Below, piece after piece: positions 9,301 to 20,495 of a stretch of DNA of 64,000 bases (position 1 is its first letter; each line of letters starts with the position of its first letter). The stretch spans positions 1 through 64,000 of the forward strand of contig CAIIXF020000413.1 of NCBI GenBank assembly GCA_903813345.2, in the 5' to 3' direction. The DNA is from Owenia fusiformis (taxonomy: Eukaryota > Annelida > Polychaeta > Sabellida > Oweniidae). The position numbers and the translations under genes are program-made. Under the pieces are notes generated by a model, which saw only the letters and a program-made list of their open reading frames with translations, made no database searches and was not told the DNA's origin.

Positions 9301-12150
9301 CCAAATATGAACAAAATCACTCCACTACTTTTCCAGTTATAGTAAAATACGTTAAAATGGTGGCCATTTTTCAAAATGGCCGCCTTCTACCAAAAGTGTC
9401 ATTAGACAGTGTGCCATACTTATAGTATTCACATACCAAATATGAACAAAATCGCTCCACTACTTTTCCAGTTACAGTAAAATTCGTTAAAATGGTGGCC
9501 ATTTTTCAAAATGGCCGCCTTCTACCAAAAGTGTCATCAGACAGTGTGCCATGTTTATAGTTTTCACATACCAAATATGAACAAAATCGTTCCACTTCTT
9601 TTCAAGTTACAGCAAAAATCGTAAAATAACGAGTAAAGGCCACCATTTTTCAAGATGGCTGCTATATGCTTCTTTAATATCTACATTTCTAGCTTTATTA
9701 ATGTCCTATATAATTTTTTACATTTAAAACATATTGCTATTACAGTTTCACATATTGCACCTAAATAACTGTAAAATCGGCACTAAAATGGCTGCCATTT
9801 TTAAATGAGCAACCATTTTGACAACTGCCTTATGAGAAGAACTTCTACCCCCATAGGGTATATGTATACAAAATATGAACAAAATCGGGCCAACTGTATT
9901 TGAGTTATTGCCCGGACCGACGGACTGACAGACAGACAGACAGACGGACGGACGGATGGATGGACAGACAGACAGACAGATGGACAAGTGAGTGATTGCA
10001 AAAGCTCACCATGTGAGCTAAAAAGAGGGAGCTACAGTTAGAAGAATTCAAATTGTACAAAAATATTCCAGAATCACAATTCTTAATTAAATTATTGAAT
10101 GAAATGCATGGAGAGATATTTAAGTCACAGGCTTACAATATGAATGAAGAAGTCCTCTTTATCTGAAGCATTCCGCAATGTACTGATAAACTCAAGGATA
10201 TCTGCTTGTTGGTCTATTAGGATGTTGGGATGTGCTTTAAAAATATTCAGTAAACCTTCAACAAAAATCCTGCAAAACAAAGAACAATGAAAATGTCTAA
10301 TAAATACATATCATACATTATGTTTTTTATATCAATAATCAAAATTATACATGCTAAAACCATCAAAGTGAATTACAATAGAGTCCGAAAATTGAAAAAG
10401 TGACAGATACCTTCTCACATCTTGGTGATATAATGTAGTACCATATAACAACCCTGCCCTCTCTATTAACACCGGCACCAACTCACTGAGTAGACTTGTC
10501 TCCCCGCACTCTAATACTGTGTCAAAGTACACTCTAAAACACAAGTATTTATAATATAACAACCCTGCCTTCTCTATTAACACTGGCACCAACTCACTGA
10601 GTAGACTTGTCTCCCCACACTCTAATACTGTGTCAAAGTACACTCTAAAACACAAGTATTTATAATATAACAACCATGCCTTCTCTATTAACACTGGCAC
10701 CAACTCACTGAGTAGACTTGTCTCCCCACACTCTAATACTGTGTCAAAGTACACTCTAAAACACAAGTATTTATAATATAACAACCCTGCCTTCTCTATT
10801 AACACTGGCACCAACTCACTGAGTAGACTTGTTTCCCCGCACTCTAATACTGTGTCAAAGTACACTCTAAAACACAAGTATTTATAATATAACAACCATG
10901 CCTTCTATATTAACACTGGCACCAACTCACTGAGTAGACTTGTCTCCCCGCACTCTAATACTGTGTCAAAGTACACTCTAAAACACAAGTATTTATAATA
11001 TCACAATCCTGTCCTCTCTAACACCTGTATCGTCACAGTGACACATTTAAGAACTTGATGGGCACTAAATAAGCAATTTACAAGCAATGCAACAGTGATG
11101 AAGTTTTGATCAATCATATGATGCCTCACATCGTCACTATATTGTCTGATAATGAATGGTCAAAGGTCAACGTGCAGTATGGCAAGTGATTTTAGACAGT
11201 CATGTCTTTCACCATGAGAACTTTCTGGGCATAAATACGGTGGTTTTTATTAAAACAATATGTTTTCTTCCAAGTGAAGTACCCATGATGATACAAATAT
11301 CAATGGAACATTTTGAAAAATTATGAATAGGGACCCCATGACAACAATTTTTTCAAAATGTTGAACCTATTTACTAAAAAGAGGATCTCCCTTTTCTGAT
11401 TTTATTGCATGATAAGGTTATTCAAAAAGGGGTCTAAAACTTCTTCTAAAGTAGAATGGTACTGAAAGTCTAGTTTTGAAGATATCAATTTTCGATGACC
11501 AAAATTATGCTGAAAACAATGGATAGCACGAGTTTTCCCTATGGGAAAATAACATTGGATATTTTGTTTGTAACATTTCAATACCTATCCCCTTTTCAGA
11601 AGTTGTAAATATAGTGTAGAAGAAACTTTCGATATGGTTAAATCGAGAAAAACAAGATCCTCTTTTTAGAAAATAAGCGTAACATATTTTAAAAAGTGCC
11701 AAATGGGGTCGTAAAACATAATTTTTCAGAGAGTTGGATTGATATTTAAGTATCACGGGAACTTCACTTGAAAGAAAACATATTGTTTTTATAAAAATCA
11801 CTGTATTTATGGCCAGAAAGTACTCATGGTGAAAGATATGGTCGTCTAAAATCACTTGCCATACTGCACATGGACCTTTTATTGGCAATGGCTGATGACA
11901 AAAATTCTTTCAATTTATTTAGACAGTGAAAAGCAATTGACTTTGGATGTAAAATTTTGTGTTCATATGTTATGGAGATTAAAGTAACATAAGAAGACTG
12001 CGAAACAACCATTGGGGTTTATATTTATTCAAATACACCACACTACTTTCTTAATCAACATACCTCAACAGGATTGGTATAACTTGGCAGCAGACAGTAA
12101 CTCTAGGATGTTGGTGAAATTCTTTTAGCATGGAGTGTACAGATCCCAAC
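6260..12150 (-). CDS. AP5Z1: AP-5 complex zeta subunit, C-terminal exons
   Basis: Large subunit of the AP-5 adaptor complex, which acts with SPG11 and SPG15 on late endosomes and lysosomes. Minus-strand exons in reading order: 12064-12150, 10411-10533 (acceptor region multiplied), 10137-10269, 7361-7546, 6890-7038, 6260-6383. Phases match at every join. Diagnostic strings are VIGEYLSPMYDTRC, LASRSQDLIPRVLLCL, ARTTELVNLLKVP and the following VASALLSPD, which parallel the C-terminal part of vertebrate AP5Z1 (IGEYLS, ASRSQDLIPR, RATELLTLLKMPSVAQ). About 250 C-terminal residues of roughly 800 are seen. Upstream exons were not identified: either they lie at higher coordinates beyond the transposon-filled region or this is a partial copy. 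Introns hold a HINE and a MITE. Confidence 0.85.
6584..6802 (+). repeat. Dispersed repeat pair member (partner 31127-31366)
   Basis: Starts GGTTAAGGTCAGGGTGCACT and runs through a shared ACTAGAA(C/T)ATTCAGTGG string to CTCTGGCC. The copy at 31127-31366 is in the same orientation and similar along the whole length. Confidence 0.75.
6890..7038 (-). CDS. AP5Z1: AP5Z1 exon: LASRSQDLIPR block
   Basis: Acceptor CTTACAG precedes TTAGCC and donor GTAAGG follows position 6890. This is the most conserved block seen, including SRSQDLIPR and TTELVNLLKVP. 149 nt, open in the family frame. Confidence 0.9.
7361..7546 (-). CDS. AP5Z1: AP5Z1 exon: VIGEYLS block
   Basis: Acceptor ATTTCAG precedes CTATGG; donor GTTATT follows position 7361 and is a weaker GT site. 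It encodes LWVIGEYLSPMYDTRC and VTVMITAMSK, 62 codons in phase 0. It joins directly to SRSQDLIPR in the next exon through LASR. Confidence 0.9.
7640..8880. other. Intron sequence of AP5Z1, no gene seen
   Basis: Locally higher GC than the surroundings, with several GCATGCGC strings (near 7816, 8311 and 8359), the last two as ACGCATGCGCAG and GCGCATGCGCC. It may be an old transposon. No coding signal was found. Confidence 0.4.
9138..10020 (-). mobile_element. HINE (Helentron-type), family B, copy 1, diverged
   Basis: Non-autonomous rolling-circle element, written here on its minus strand. The left edge carries a decayed form of the family hairpin (ACGCCAAAGTGT) and sub-terminal CCATCGAAC. Three internal units of about 135-140 bp follow (AAATGGNNGCC, then GTGTCATTAGACAGTGTGCC, then CAAATATGAACAAAATCG). 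A GGAC/GACA microsatellite occupies about 9911-9988; on the element strand this is (GTCY)n. The far end differs from other copies and carries a palindrome, AGCTCACCATGTGAGCT. Confidence 0.7.
10137..10269 (-). CDS. AP5Z1: AP5Z1 exon: helical-repeat segment
   Basis: Acceptor TTTGCAG and donor GTAAGC. It encodes IFVEGLLNIFKAHPNILID and ends FFIHI, an alpha-solenoid type helix pair expected of an adaptin-like trunk. Confidence 0.8.
10411..10533 (-). CDS. AP5Z1: AP5Z1 exon with multiplied head
   Basis: Taken from the acceptor nearest the real exon body (TTTTAG ending at 10534). It encodes VYFDTVLECGETSLLSELV, then PVLIERAGLLYGTTLYHQDVR, donor GTATCT. The split AGA codon with the previous exon reads ILLRVYFD. 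Four further copies of its acceptor and first 81 bases follow upstream, so the true start is ambiguous among several acceptors. Confidence 0.75.
10423..10998 (-). repeat. 111-bp tandem repeat duplicating an AP5Z1 exon head and acceptor
   Basis: Five copies with an exact 111-bp (37-codon) period; the acceptor-adjacent bases lie at 10533, 10644, 10755, 10866 and 10977. Each unit holds about 30 bases of intron end, an intact ACTTGTGTTTTAG acceptor and 81 bases of exon. Because the period is a multiple of three and the intron piece is open, four units read through in one frame. The 5'-most unit (near 10905-10907) has GAG changed to TAG, a stop. Confidence 0.9.
11162..11880. mobile_element. Inverted-repeat MITE in AP5Z1 intron
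   Basis: About 720 bp with long terminal inverted repeats of roughly 130 bp. The left arm begins AAAGGTCAACGTGCAGTATGG; the right arm read in reverse begins AAAGGTCCATGTGCAGTATG. No coding capacity. The target duplication is not clear. Confidence 0.75.
12064..12150 (-). CDS. AP5Z1: AP5Z1 exon: most 5' exon identified
   Basis: Acceptor TATATAG and donor GTATGT. It encodes LGSVHSMLKEFHQHPRVTV and ends PILL, continuing in frame into VYFDTVLEC. No further 5' exon could be assigned with confidence. Confidence 0.7.
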
Positions 12151-12339
12151 CTATATAAACAAAAGAGACACTGAACTGAATTCAACAATGTTTTTCTCTT
12201 AAACCAATCATTGAAAACATTCTGTAAAAAACACGGTATTTTATGTAATGTTGACTGATTCACAAGAATTTAATGCGAAAATTATTTAGAAATATTTTAT
12301 ATAACTGTTTTTGTTAACATTTTTTTTTTAGTGCAATTG

Positions 12340-12890
12340 TTTCTTGAGAATGAAATAAAATGTCTTTCTGAACCTTGTTGGAACAAAATAGCATATACAT
12401 GTTTTTAGACCTCTCAATATTATAGTTATACAAAGGAATTTTTGGTTGATTTTAAAAAAGTATTCAAAAAATTAAAACAAAATCCCCCCAAAGTAGATAA
12501 AAATCAAGATAAACCTTTTATTTCATTAACAATATACTTTTTTAAAATCAACCAAAATTTCCTTTGTACCAATCATCAGAGAGACTGTAGTGTACTTTCC
12601 CTGTATCTGTGCTTAATACCTAGAATATAGAAACACACTGTTTAAACACAATTTTTGGTTCATTTGTAGAAAGTATTCAAAAAATTAAAACAAAAAAAAC
12701 CCAAAATAGATAAAAATCAAGATAAATCTTTTAATTCATTCACAAGATGCTTTTTTAAAATCAACCAAAATTTCCTTTGTACAATTACAATATTGAGAGA
12801 CCTAAACATGTTGTGTTCATGTCGTTTTGTTCCAATGAGGTTCGGAAAGATGTTTCATTTCACTCTGGAAACATAATACCATGTTTGATG
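12340..12890. repeat. Inverted repeat with internal direct repeats
   Basis: The strings CTTTCTGAACCT...GGAACAAAA and TTTGGTTGATTTTAAAAAAG in the left half recur inverted in the right half (about 12700-12880). An internal copy of AAGTATTCAAAAAATTAAAAC appears twice. It is a palindromic AT-rich element without ORFs. Confidence 0.6.
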
Positions 12891-13674
12891 TGTTTTCTAA
12901 AACAATATAGATGAAAGTATATATATATATATATATTTCAAATTATATTGTTACCATTCAAAAGATGACCATTAAATTGATGATGTGTTAAATTTTTAGA
13001 TTTTTTTTATGACTGGTTTAAGAGAAACGTGTGTTCAAAAAGTTCTCCATATCGATACCACTCCTTTAGTGTTTGTTCAATGAAGCAAACAATGTTATGC
13101 CTTGGCATTGCTGTTTTATACAATTTTGAACTTCTAAGACCAAATGATTCAATAAATTAACTTTTAACAAGTCAACATCAAGGAATGTAGTACAAAGGCC
13201 AACATGATATCCCATTCAGTTTCATCAGACATGTTAGCCTAAAAGTAATAAAAACTATAACACAGGTTTAGAAATAGGTACAAATGGTCCTGCAGGATTT
13301 ACATGAGTTAATAAATATATCAGGTGTCCAAAAAGTGAATCATTTTTTGACAAATATTTTCTCAGCAATTGATTACTCAAATTTATTGAAAATTTCTATG
13401 AAGTAGCATTAGATTACATATTTTGTGAGAATTGATAAATTCAAAAATGCCTGTCAAAAACTCCAATATCAGAGATGCGCAATGTGACCATCACACCGTT
13501 TATGCGTGCTATCAACAAGTCAAGTGATAGCATCTTTCAATCACTTTCAGCCTCAAAAGCAGCTTGTTTCTGTGTCAGGTTTATTGATTTATTTCATTGT
13601 TCTCTGTTTTAAAAATATGTTCTGTCCAAAATTTCAGTTTTGAGGGACAGCAGTGTGAGTGATAAGTTATGATA
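12891..13674. other. Non-coding stretch
   Basis: Contains a short (TA)n run near 12920. A CAGGTGTCCAAAAAGTGAATC string near 13321 resembles a mariner-type terminus without a matching partner. No gene was recognised. Confidence 0.4.
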
Positions 13675-14355
13675 CAGGGTGTTAAAAAAAAACGCAACCC
13701 AAAGAAATCGCTATATCTTGAAAAATACTGGTTCAATTATGTTCATATTTTCAAGAAATAAAGAAGAGACTGTGTATGCATAGCTCCTGTAAATGGTTAG
13801 TTGTAAAACATGATGCCTTGGACACCTGCTCAAAAGACAGTTGTACTAGGAAAAAACAAAAAACGCAGTCAGGGGTGACTGCAACCTCAAAAAAATTAAA
13901 TAACTTTCTAACCATAGTGTTTTGGCTCTTCAAATTTGGCACAAATCATCTTCATTCACTGTATGGTGAATCTGTAGAGTGAAATCAAAATCACTTCAGG
14001 GACTTTACAGTCATGGTTGAAATGCTTTCAAACGCCCTGGTTCAGGGAGACTTAAGAAGGCATTTTGACCATGACTGTAAAGTCCCTGGAGTGATTTTGA
14101 TGAAACTCCACAAATTCATCACACATTGAATGAGGATAATTTGTGCCAAATCTGAAGTGCCAAAACACCATGGTTAGAAAGTTATTTGGTTTTATTGCTG
14201 TGGCAGTCACCTCTGACTGCGTTTTCATGTTTTCCTAGAACAACTGTCATTTGAGTAGGTGTCCAAGGCATCATGTTTTACAACTTACTGACAACAGGAG
14301 CTATACATACACAGTCTCTTCTTTCTTTTCCTGAAAAAATGAGCATAATTGAATT

Positions 14356-15840
14356 CAGTACTGTCAACCCCTAAAGATTTTCTTGCGGGACAGATTTTTT
14401 AGACTCAGTGCCCAAAATTCGCGGGATTTTGCGGGATATCTACTAAATTCGCGGGATTTCGCGGGACATTTAAGGGATTTGCGTGATTGCGCTAATAGGA
14501 CAAATTTTTTTTATCAAATTCGCGGGATTTCGCTGGACCATTCGAGGGACAAACACCCTAATTGCGGGACAGTTAACAAGTTTACCACCAAAAACTTCAT
14601 AGAGGGATAGATTTTTTAGACAAAGTGCCTTAAATTTGCGGGATTTCGCGGGACATCCACCTAAATTTGCAGGATGTCCCGGGACATTCAAGGGATTTGC
14701 GTGATTGGGACTAATGTAAAGGCGTGTAAAAGTACTTAAATCAAACTTCCAGATACTGATTTATCAAATATAATGCACCGTTGCATTGTAACTTAAATAA
14801 ACGTCAACACAATTTCACAAAATACGCATAGGAATATTATTAAACTTTATTGTAATATATCAAAAACAAAAACCATGCTTCAGGTGTGAGTACCGTAATC
14901 TAACACGAAATTCCAAAATGATCGGAACAATACTTTGCACTTCTGGCATTGTGACCAACTATGAAACGCTTACTCCCATAATGTTATATATTAAAATGTA
15001 CCTATACATATACTGTAAGCATGATATGGGGGTTCGATTAATCTGCATCAAATTATAGGGAATGAGGTTACTTTTCTAGATAGGGTTTGCAGAAAAAACC
15101 GAGTATCGGATAGTAAATCCTCCATGCTGGGTTCAAACTTGGTACCCGGTCGAAAAAAACGAAACGAAATATACGAATATACAACATAATTAGATCATTA
15201 GAAGACGAGTAAGATTTGTTTTGAATTTACAAAAATGTATGTAACTTTCTTCAAAATTGAGCTAGAAGCTTAAAATAAAAAGCATATTTTAAGGCTCTAA
15301 TTATGTTACATATTTGTATTTTTCGTTTTTTGGGTACCCGTTTTTTTGACCGGGTACCGGGTACCAAGTTTGAACCCAGCATGGAGAATTTACTACCCGG
15401 TACCCGGTTTTTTCTACAAACCCTTTCTATATATCAGCGTCCATTTATTGTAACTCGCGTTTGCTAACATTTGCTCAGTTCTGAGATGAAGGCTACAGGG
15501 GTAGTAAAAAGGCCAACGTTGGAACTATTTGTGACCTACATCCCTATTTTCGTAATTAAAATGAAAGTTGAACCCTTCCTCTTTATTTTGATACCAATCA
15601 ACAGCATACTAGGTACTTAAAAAAATTAGGTAAACTTTACTCCTCAAAAGTGCAAAAACTTAGCTTCTTATATAAGATAAGATAATCACAATATAGGGGA
15701 TTGCAACAATTTCGGAAATTCGCGGAGGTCAAAGCCACATTTGCGGGACTTCGTGGGACATTGCTGGACACGCGAATTAGCCTAATTTTGATCAAATTTG
15801 CGGGATAATCCCGCCATTCGCGGGACACTTGACAGCTCTG
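14356..15840. mobile_element. CAG...CTG terminal-repeat element with GCGGGA minisatellite
   Basis: Ends CAGTACTGTCAA and TTGACAGCTCTG, flanked by a 7-bp direct repeat TTGAATT (14349-14355 and 15841-15847). The homologous element at 29138-30040 shows the uninterrupted host sequence. The interior has degenerate repeats of AATTCGCGGGATTTCGCGGG at both ends. The ends resemble hAT-type termini. Confidence 0.7.
15082..15424. mobile_element. hAT-like MITE, 343 bp
   Basis: Terminal inverted repeats begin AGGGTTTG and end CAAACCCT; the matched arms are about 75 bp including ATGCTGGGTTCAAACTTGGT. Flanks TTCTAGAT (15074-15081) and TTCTATAT (15425-15432) form an 8-bp target duplication with one mismatch, as expected for hAT elements. 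Confidence 0.75.
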
Positions 15841-16017
15841 TTGAATTAGTATTTTCCAAGATATAGTGATTTTCCATTCACGTTTTTCGTATTTTGCTAG
15901 TACAACTGTCTTTTGACCAAGTGTCCAAGACATCGTGTTTTACAATTAACTAACAACAAGGGCTATACATACATGTACACAGTCTCTTCTTTCTTTCCTG
16001 AAAATATGAACATGATT

Positions 16018-16371
16018 CAGGCCTGTCAACTAGGGAACACCTAACATGAGTGACTTGGAAATGTTGAACACCTCCCCTTAAAATGTGGGGGGGGGTAGGT
16101 ACGAAAAATTTCGAACGGAATGCGTGACATATACGTAATTCGCGTGAAAAGTCCGAACGAAATGCGTACATTTTTTTCCGGCGTTCGTATTTTTGCTGTG
16201 TAGACGATCTTTTTTAGAAATTTTTCTACAGAAATATTTTGGCGTGACAATTACCAGGTAAAATGCGTATTTGCGTGACATTTTCTGTCACGCAAAAATA
16301 ACTGGCGTGACTTCGAATTCTTCAGCAAATGCGTGACAAATACGCAAATTGCGGGACAGTTGACAGGCCTG
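16018..16371. mobile_element. Short CAG...CTG inverted-repeat element
   Basis: Perfect 14-bp terminal inverted repeats CAGGCCTGTCAACT / AGTTGACAGGCCTG with a 6-bp duplication ATGATT on each side. The interior is rich in GCGTGACA repeats. It belongs to the same broad group as 14356-15840 and 50938-51800. Confidence 0.8.
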
Positions 16372-16887
16372 ATGATTAGATGAGTATTTTCCAAGATATA
16401 GCGATATTCTTGGGTTGCGTTTTTTTTTAACACCCTGTACCTATATTGAAAACTGTTTCAAGGTGAAAGGTTTGGGGGGAAGATGAATCATCAATGAATT
16501 AAGGGGAAGAGTTAAGAGTCATGTTACTGTAAAAAGACTTTTGAACAAAAATACAGTTCATCCAACATGCATTAAAGACAGGATAATTATGTAATGGGAG
16601 GCAATATCGATGGAAAAATATTCTTATCCTTGAAAATAAATTCTCACAATTAATGGATGTGTACTTCTCTCCATATTTGAGCAGAAAGAACATGAATAAC
16701 TGATTCACACAGAACCCCTACGATAAGTTAGTAAATATATTATCTCTGAATTTCAGCAAAATTTTCACTCCAATTAGTTCAGTTACCATAGCAACCAATT
16801 TTATAAAAATTGTACTTCTCACTAAAAATTTCAGAGTGAATGTATGAACTATTTTCCTGATTCTCGGGATATGATCAAACACATACC

Positions 16888-17118
16888 AAGAGGGGGAGAA
16901 ACCCCAGGGTTCAAAGATGACATACGCTTATAATGTAAATCTGTATTGAGATGACATCATCGCTGATTGGTTTAGCGAGTCGATCGTTGATTGGTTTAAA
17001 ACTAGGTCAATTTGAAAACTTTGAAAATCAAAATGGAGGGTACGTTTTCGACAAAAGGAGGTGCGCAAAGGAGGAAATAGTATGTCATCAATTGAATCAT
17101 GGGGTTTCCCTCCTCTTC
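16888..17118. mobile_element. Small MITE, about 230 bp
   Basis: Imperfect terminal inverted repeats: AAGAGGGGGAGAAACCCC at the left and GGGGTTTCCCTCCTCTT at the right, continuing inward to GATGACATA / TATGTCATC. Non-coding. Confidence 0.65.
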
Positions 17119-17755
17119 ACAAACCCCTAAATCAGCTCAGTATTAAGAAATATATTTTAACAGAACTATATAATTATACTTTAAAAATGTTACTATATAA
17201 AGTTGGTACAATGCCTGGATGAATGATACCTGCAGTCCAAAAATTCAAGAAGCATTATATTGCCATGGTATATTATGTTGCCATGGTAATGCATTCTGGC
17301 CCTAGAAACTGTATCATGAGACCTTTAAATATTTGATAACTTTCTCACATTTTGGAGTAGAGCAACAATTTTTACAGATAATCAAAACTTATAACGTACA
17401 TGATTTAGTATGAATTAGTTACCTATATAACTTGTTTGGAAGCATTATCGGTGGTGGTCCAGTGGAGGATGAGATTTGACAAATCATTCATTGCAAAATC
17501 AATGCCAAAGAAAAAATAATATTTGAACCTTAAGGTTTGAACCTTATTGAAATTGATGCTTTGCCAATTTGATCCTTGCAAAAAGTTTCATTGAAAGTAT
17601 TTTCTTTTAGTGATTTCAGGCATTGTTTCCTAGAATTAACACTCGATGTGGAGCATCTGATGGAAACTAACACCTCCAAGAAATGGTCATTGCATTGAGT
17701 CAAGGGCTTAAATCCTTAATTTATACTATTTATTCAGCATACATATACACGCCTG
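17119..17755. other. Non-coding stretch upstream of nested transposons
   Basis: Holds a short duplication TATATTGCCATGGTA / TATGTTGCCATGGTA near 17260 and a GT-flanked open stretch ending at 17423 on the minus strand. No gene call is supported. Confidence 0.35.
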
Positions 17756-18701
17756 ACCATCGACAAGGTACAGTCACGTGACATTGACAAAATATACCGT
17801 AGTACACTTTTGATGTACGATGTCATTTCCGCCATTTTAAATCGCCATTTTCTAGAATGAGGAAGCGAGGAAAGAACTAGCATTGATTTGATCAATATTG
17901 TGTCAGTTCATCATCGGGTAGTTGTTGCATTCGATTTGTAATTAAGTTGCAAATATGCATATCTACTTCAAATGATCCTCAGCAACTTCAATATCTTGTT
18001 ATAGATCTACCCAGTACGTCAGGGATCTCTAAAACTTGACTGAATTTCGCAAAATTCTCTCTAATTTTTGTTTTGCTATGCAAATAACAGCCAAATTACG
18101 AGTAAAACAACTTAAGTATACAAATATACATCCAGAGTTAATGCAAACCGCTTTTTACTTTGGATGCTACTACGAAAAATAGATAATGTATGTTGTCAAC
18201 TCGAATGTATGTTGTCACATTGGCCTTACAGATCTCAATTCACAATATAATAGGCATATCAGATATATTTACTCTAATACTTTGTCCGTTAATCCATAAA
18301 ATTGTCATTGATATGATTAAATTTCAATGTTACTATTTCTTTTTTGTGTTCCAAACCATGGCTTTTGAACTTCTGCACTTTCCAGATATACGAGGGGTGA
18401 TCCAAAAGTCTTGGACGCCCCGCTCTAACTTTGCTATTTTCTAATATAATTGCACGATCATTGCACGATAATAAAGATCAACATCTTAACAACTTTGTGT
18501 ATAAGTGTCAACAGAAAATAATATATTTTAGCTTTTTGGTAAAGATTTTTTAACACTGGGTCCCTGCCACCCGGAACGGTATTTAAATATAGAAAATCAT
18601 GTCACAACGGTTATAATATGGCAAATACCTTAGGTGCGGGTGTACAATCTAACACCAGTCATTATATGAGAGAATTTTCGATTTTTTTACCGCTTTACCA
18701 A

Positions 18702-20314
18702 CCAGAACAACGGCAACGCCAAAGCGTAGCGAATCCCATCGAACAGATATGGCTGGCATTTTTACAAACGAAATATATAGCAAATATCATAAAACAAAAC
18801 ACCAGAAAGGCCACCATTTTCAAAATGGTTGCTCACTAGCCAAGTTGTCATCAGAAGAAATAATATGCTTTTAAGTAGCCACCTATAAAATTTTTGAAAA
18901 ATTGCACACATGTACTTGTAAAATAACACACATAAAAATGGTGGCCATTTTTCAAAATGGTGGCCATTTTTCAAAATGGCCGACTACTCCCCAAAGTTTT
19001 ATTAGACAATGCTTAGAGTATTCACATATCAAATATGAAAAAAATCGCTCCACAACTTTTCAAGTTATAGTAAAAAATGTAAAAATGAAAGCCATTTTTT
19101 AAAATGGCCGCCTACTATCCGAAGTGTCATGGAACAGTGTGCAAAGCTCATGAGTATTCACATATCAAATATGAACAAAATTGCTTCACTACTTTTCAAG
19201 TTTTAGTAAAAAACGTAAAAATGGTGGCCATTTTCCAAATTGGCAGCCTACTACCCAAAGTGTCATTAGACAGTGTGCCAAGCTTATAGTATTCACATAT
19301 AAAATTTGAAACGTACCAAATATGAACAAAATTGCTGAACTACTTTTCAAGTTATAGTAAAATACGTTAAAATTGGGCCATATTTCAAAATGGCCACCTT
19401 CTACCAAAAGTGTCATTAGACAGTGTGCCATGCTTTTAGTATTCACATACCAAATATAAACAAAATCGCTCCACTACTGTTCGAGTTATAGTAAAATATG
19501 TTAAAATGGCGGCCATTTTTCAAAATGGCCACCTTCTACCAAAAGTGTCATTAGACAGTGTGCCATGCTTATAGTATTCACATACCAATTATGAACAAAA
19601 TCACTTCACTACTTTTCAAGTTATAGTAGAATACGTTAAAATGGCGGACATTTTTCAAACATTTTTTCAAAATGGCCACCTTCTACCAAAAGTGTCATAG
19701 GACAGTGTGCCATGCTTATGGTATTCACATACCAAATATGAACAAAATCGCTCCACTACTTTTCGAGTTATAGTAAAATACGTTAAAATGGCGGCCATTT
19801 TTCAAAATGGCCACCTTCTACCAAAAGTGTCTTTAGACAGTGTGCAATGTTTTTAGTATTCACATACCAAATATGAACAAAATCAATCCAATACTTTTCG
19901 AGTTACAGCAAAAATCGTAAAATAACGAGTAAACGCCGCCATTTTTCAAGATGGCTGCCATGTGCTTTTTTAATATCTACATTTGTGGCTTTATTTATGT
20001 CCTTTATAATTTTTTTACATTTAAAACATATTGCTATTACAGTTTTACATATTGCACCTAAATTACTGTAAAATCGGCACTAAAGTGGCCGCCATTTTGA
20101 AATGAGCGGCCATTTTGAAAATCAGCTTTCGAGCAGAACTTCTACTCCCATAGGGTATATGTGTACAAAATATGAACAAAATCGGGCCAACGGTATTTGA
20201 GTTATTGCCCGGACGGACGGACGGACGGACGTACGGACGTACGGACAGACTGACGTACGTACGGACGGATGGAGGCGTTCCCTATATCCCTCCGAACTTC
20301 GTTCGATGGGATAA
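18702..20314 (-). mobile_element. HINE (Helentron-type), family B, copy 2
   Basis: The left edge CCAGAACAACGG is, on the element strand, the 3' terminus ending CTGG, next to hairpin ACGCTTTGGCGT and sub-terminal GTTCGATGGGAT. The right edge has the matching inverted ATCCCATCGAAC on the element strand. Between them are about eight diverged units with AAATGGCCGCC and a GGAC/GTAC microsatellite (20211-20270). It sits between A and T of the host with no target duplication. Confidence 0.85.
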
Positions 20315-20329
20315 TGAATGGAAGACATT

Positions 20330-20495
20330 TATGAAACCGCCATTCCTTATGTGATACAAATGCTGCTGGAGTGCCACTCTAAACCTCATCCAATGAGTAA
20401 AAAAATATTTTCTTTCAACCCTCCTTTCAACTTTGAGAAAAGGAAGAAAATCACACGGAGCCATATCTAGACTGTATTGTGCATATGGTAGCTGC
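20330..20495 (-). pseudogene. Mariner transposase relic
   Basis: The minus strand reads PYAQYSLDMAPCDFLPFLK, matching the PPYSPDLAPCDFFLFPKLK block around the third catalytic aspartate of mariner transposases. The remainder (RKYFFTHWM...) is consistent with the family. The frame is lost outside this block and the C-terminal part is interrupted by the HINE at 20314. It is non-functional. Confidence 0.8.

Larger units (their letters stand above)
13675..16437. mobile_element. Mariner-type palindromic element, copy 1, with nested insertions
   Basis: Termini CAGGGTGTTAAAAAAAA and its reverse ending AACACCCTG are flanked by TA on both sides, the Tc1/mariner hallmark. Inside, long arms around CAAGATATAGCGAT and a palindrome around 13990-14100 (GGGACTTTACAGTCATG... 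and inverse) repeat. A second copy, free of these inserts, lies at 29138-30040. Three other elements sit inside: 14356-15840, 15082-15424 (inside the first) and 16018-16371. Confidence 0.8.

Noticed and set aside
9748-10001. Overlapping minus-strand ORFs rich in SVCLSVCPSVRPS
   Set aside because: They are translations of the GGAC/GACA microsatellite at the end of a HINE; similar ORFs appear at 20122-20354 and 28526-28883 for the same reason.
10332-10895. 187-codon minus-strand ORF with four repeated 37-residue blocks
   Set aside because: Not a separate gene. It is the 111-bp tandem repeat of an AP5Z1 exon head and its acceptor read through.
17417-17500. Minus-strand open stretch (ISSSTGPPPIMLPNKLYR) ending at a GT site whose phase would fit the 12064-12150 AP5Z1 exon
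   Set aside because: There is an in-frame stop just upstream and no acceptor AG between it and the stretch, and I cannot match it to AP5Z1.
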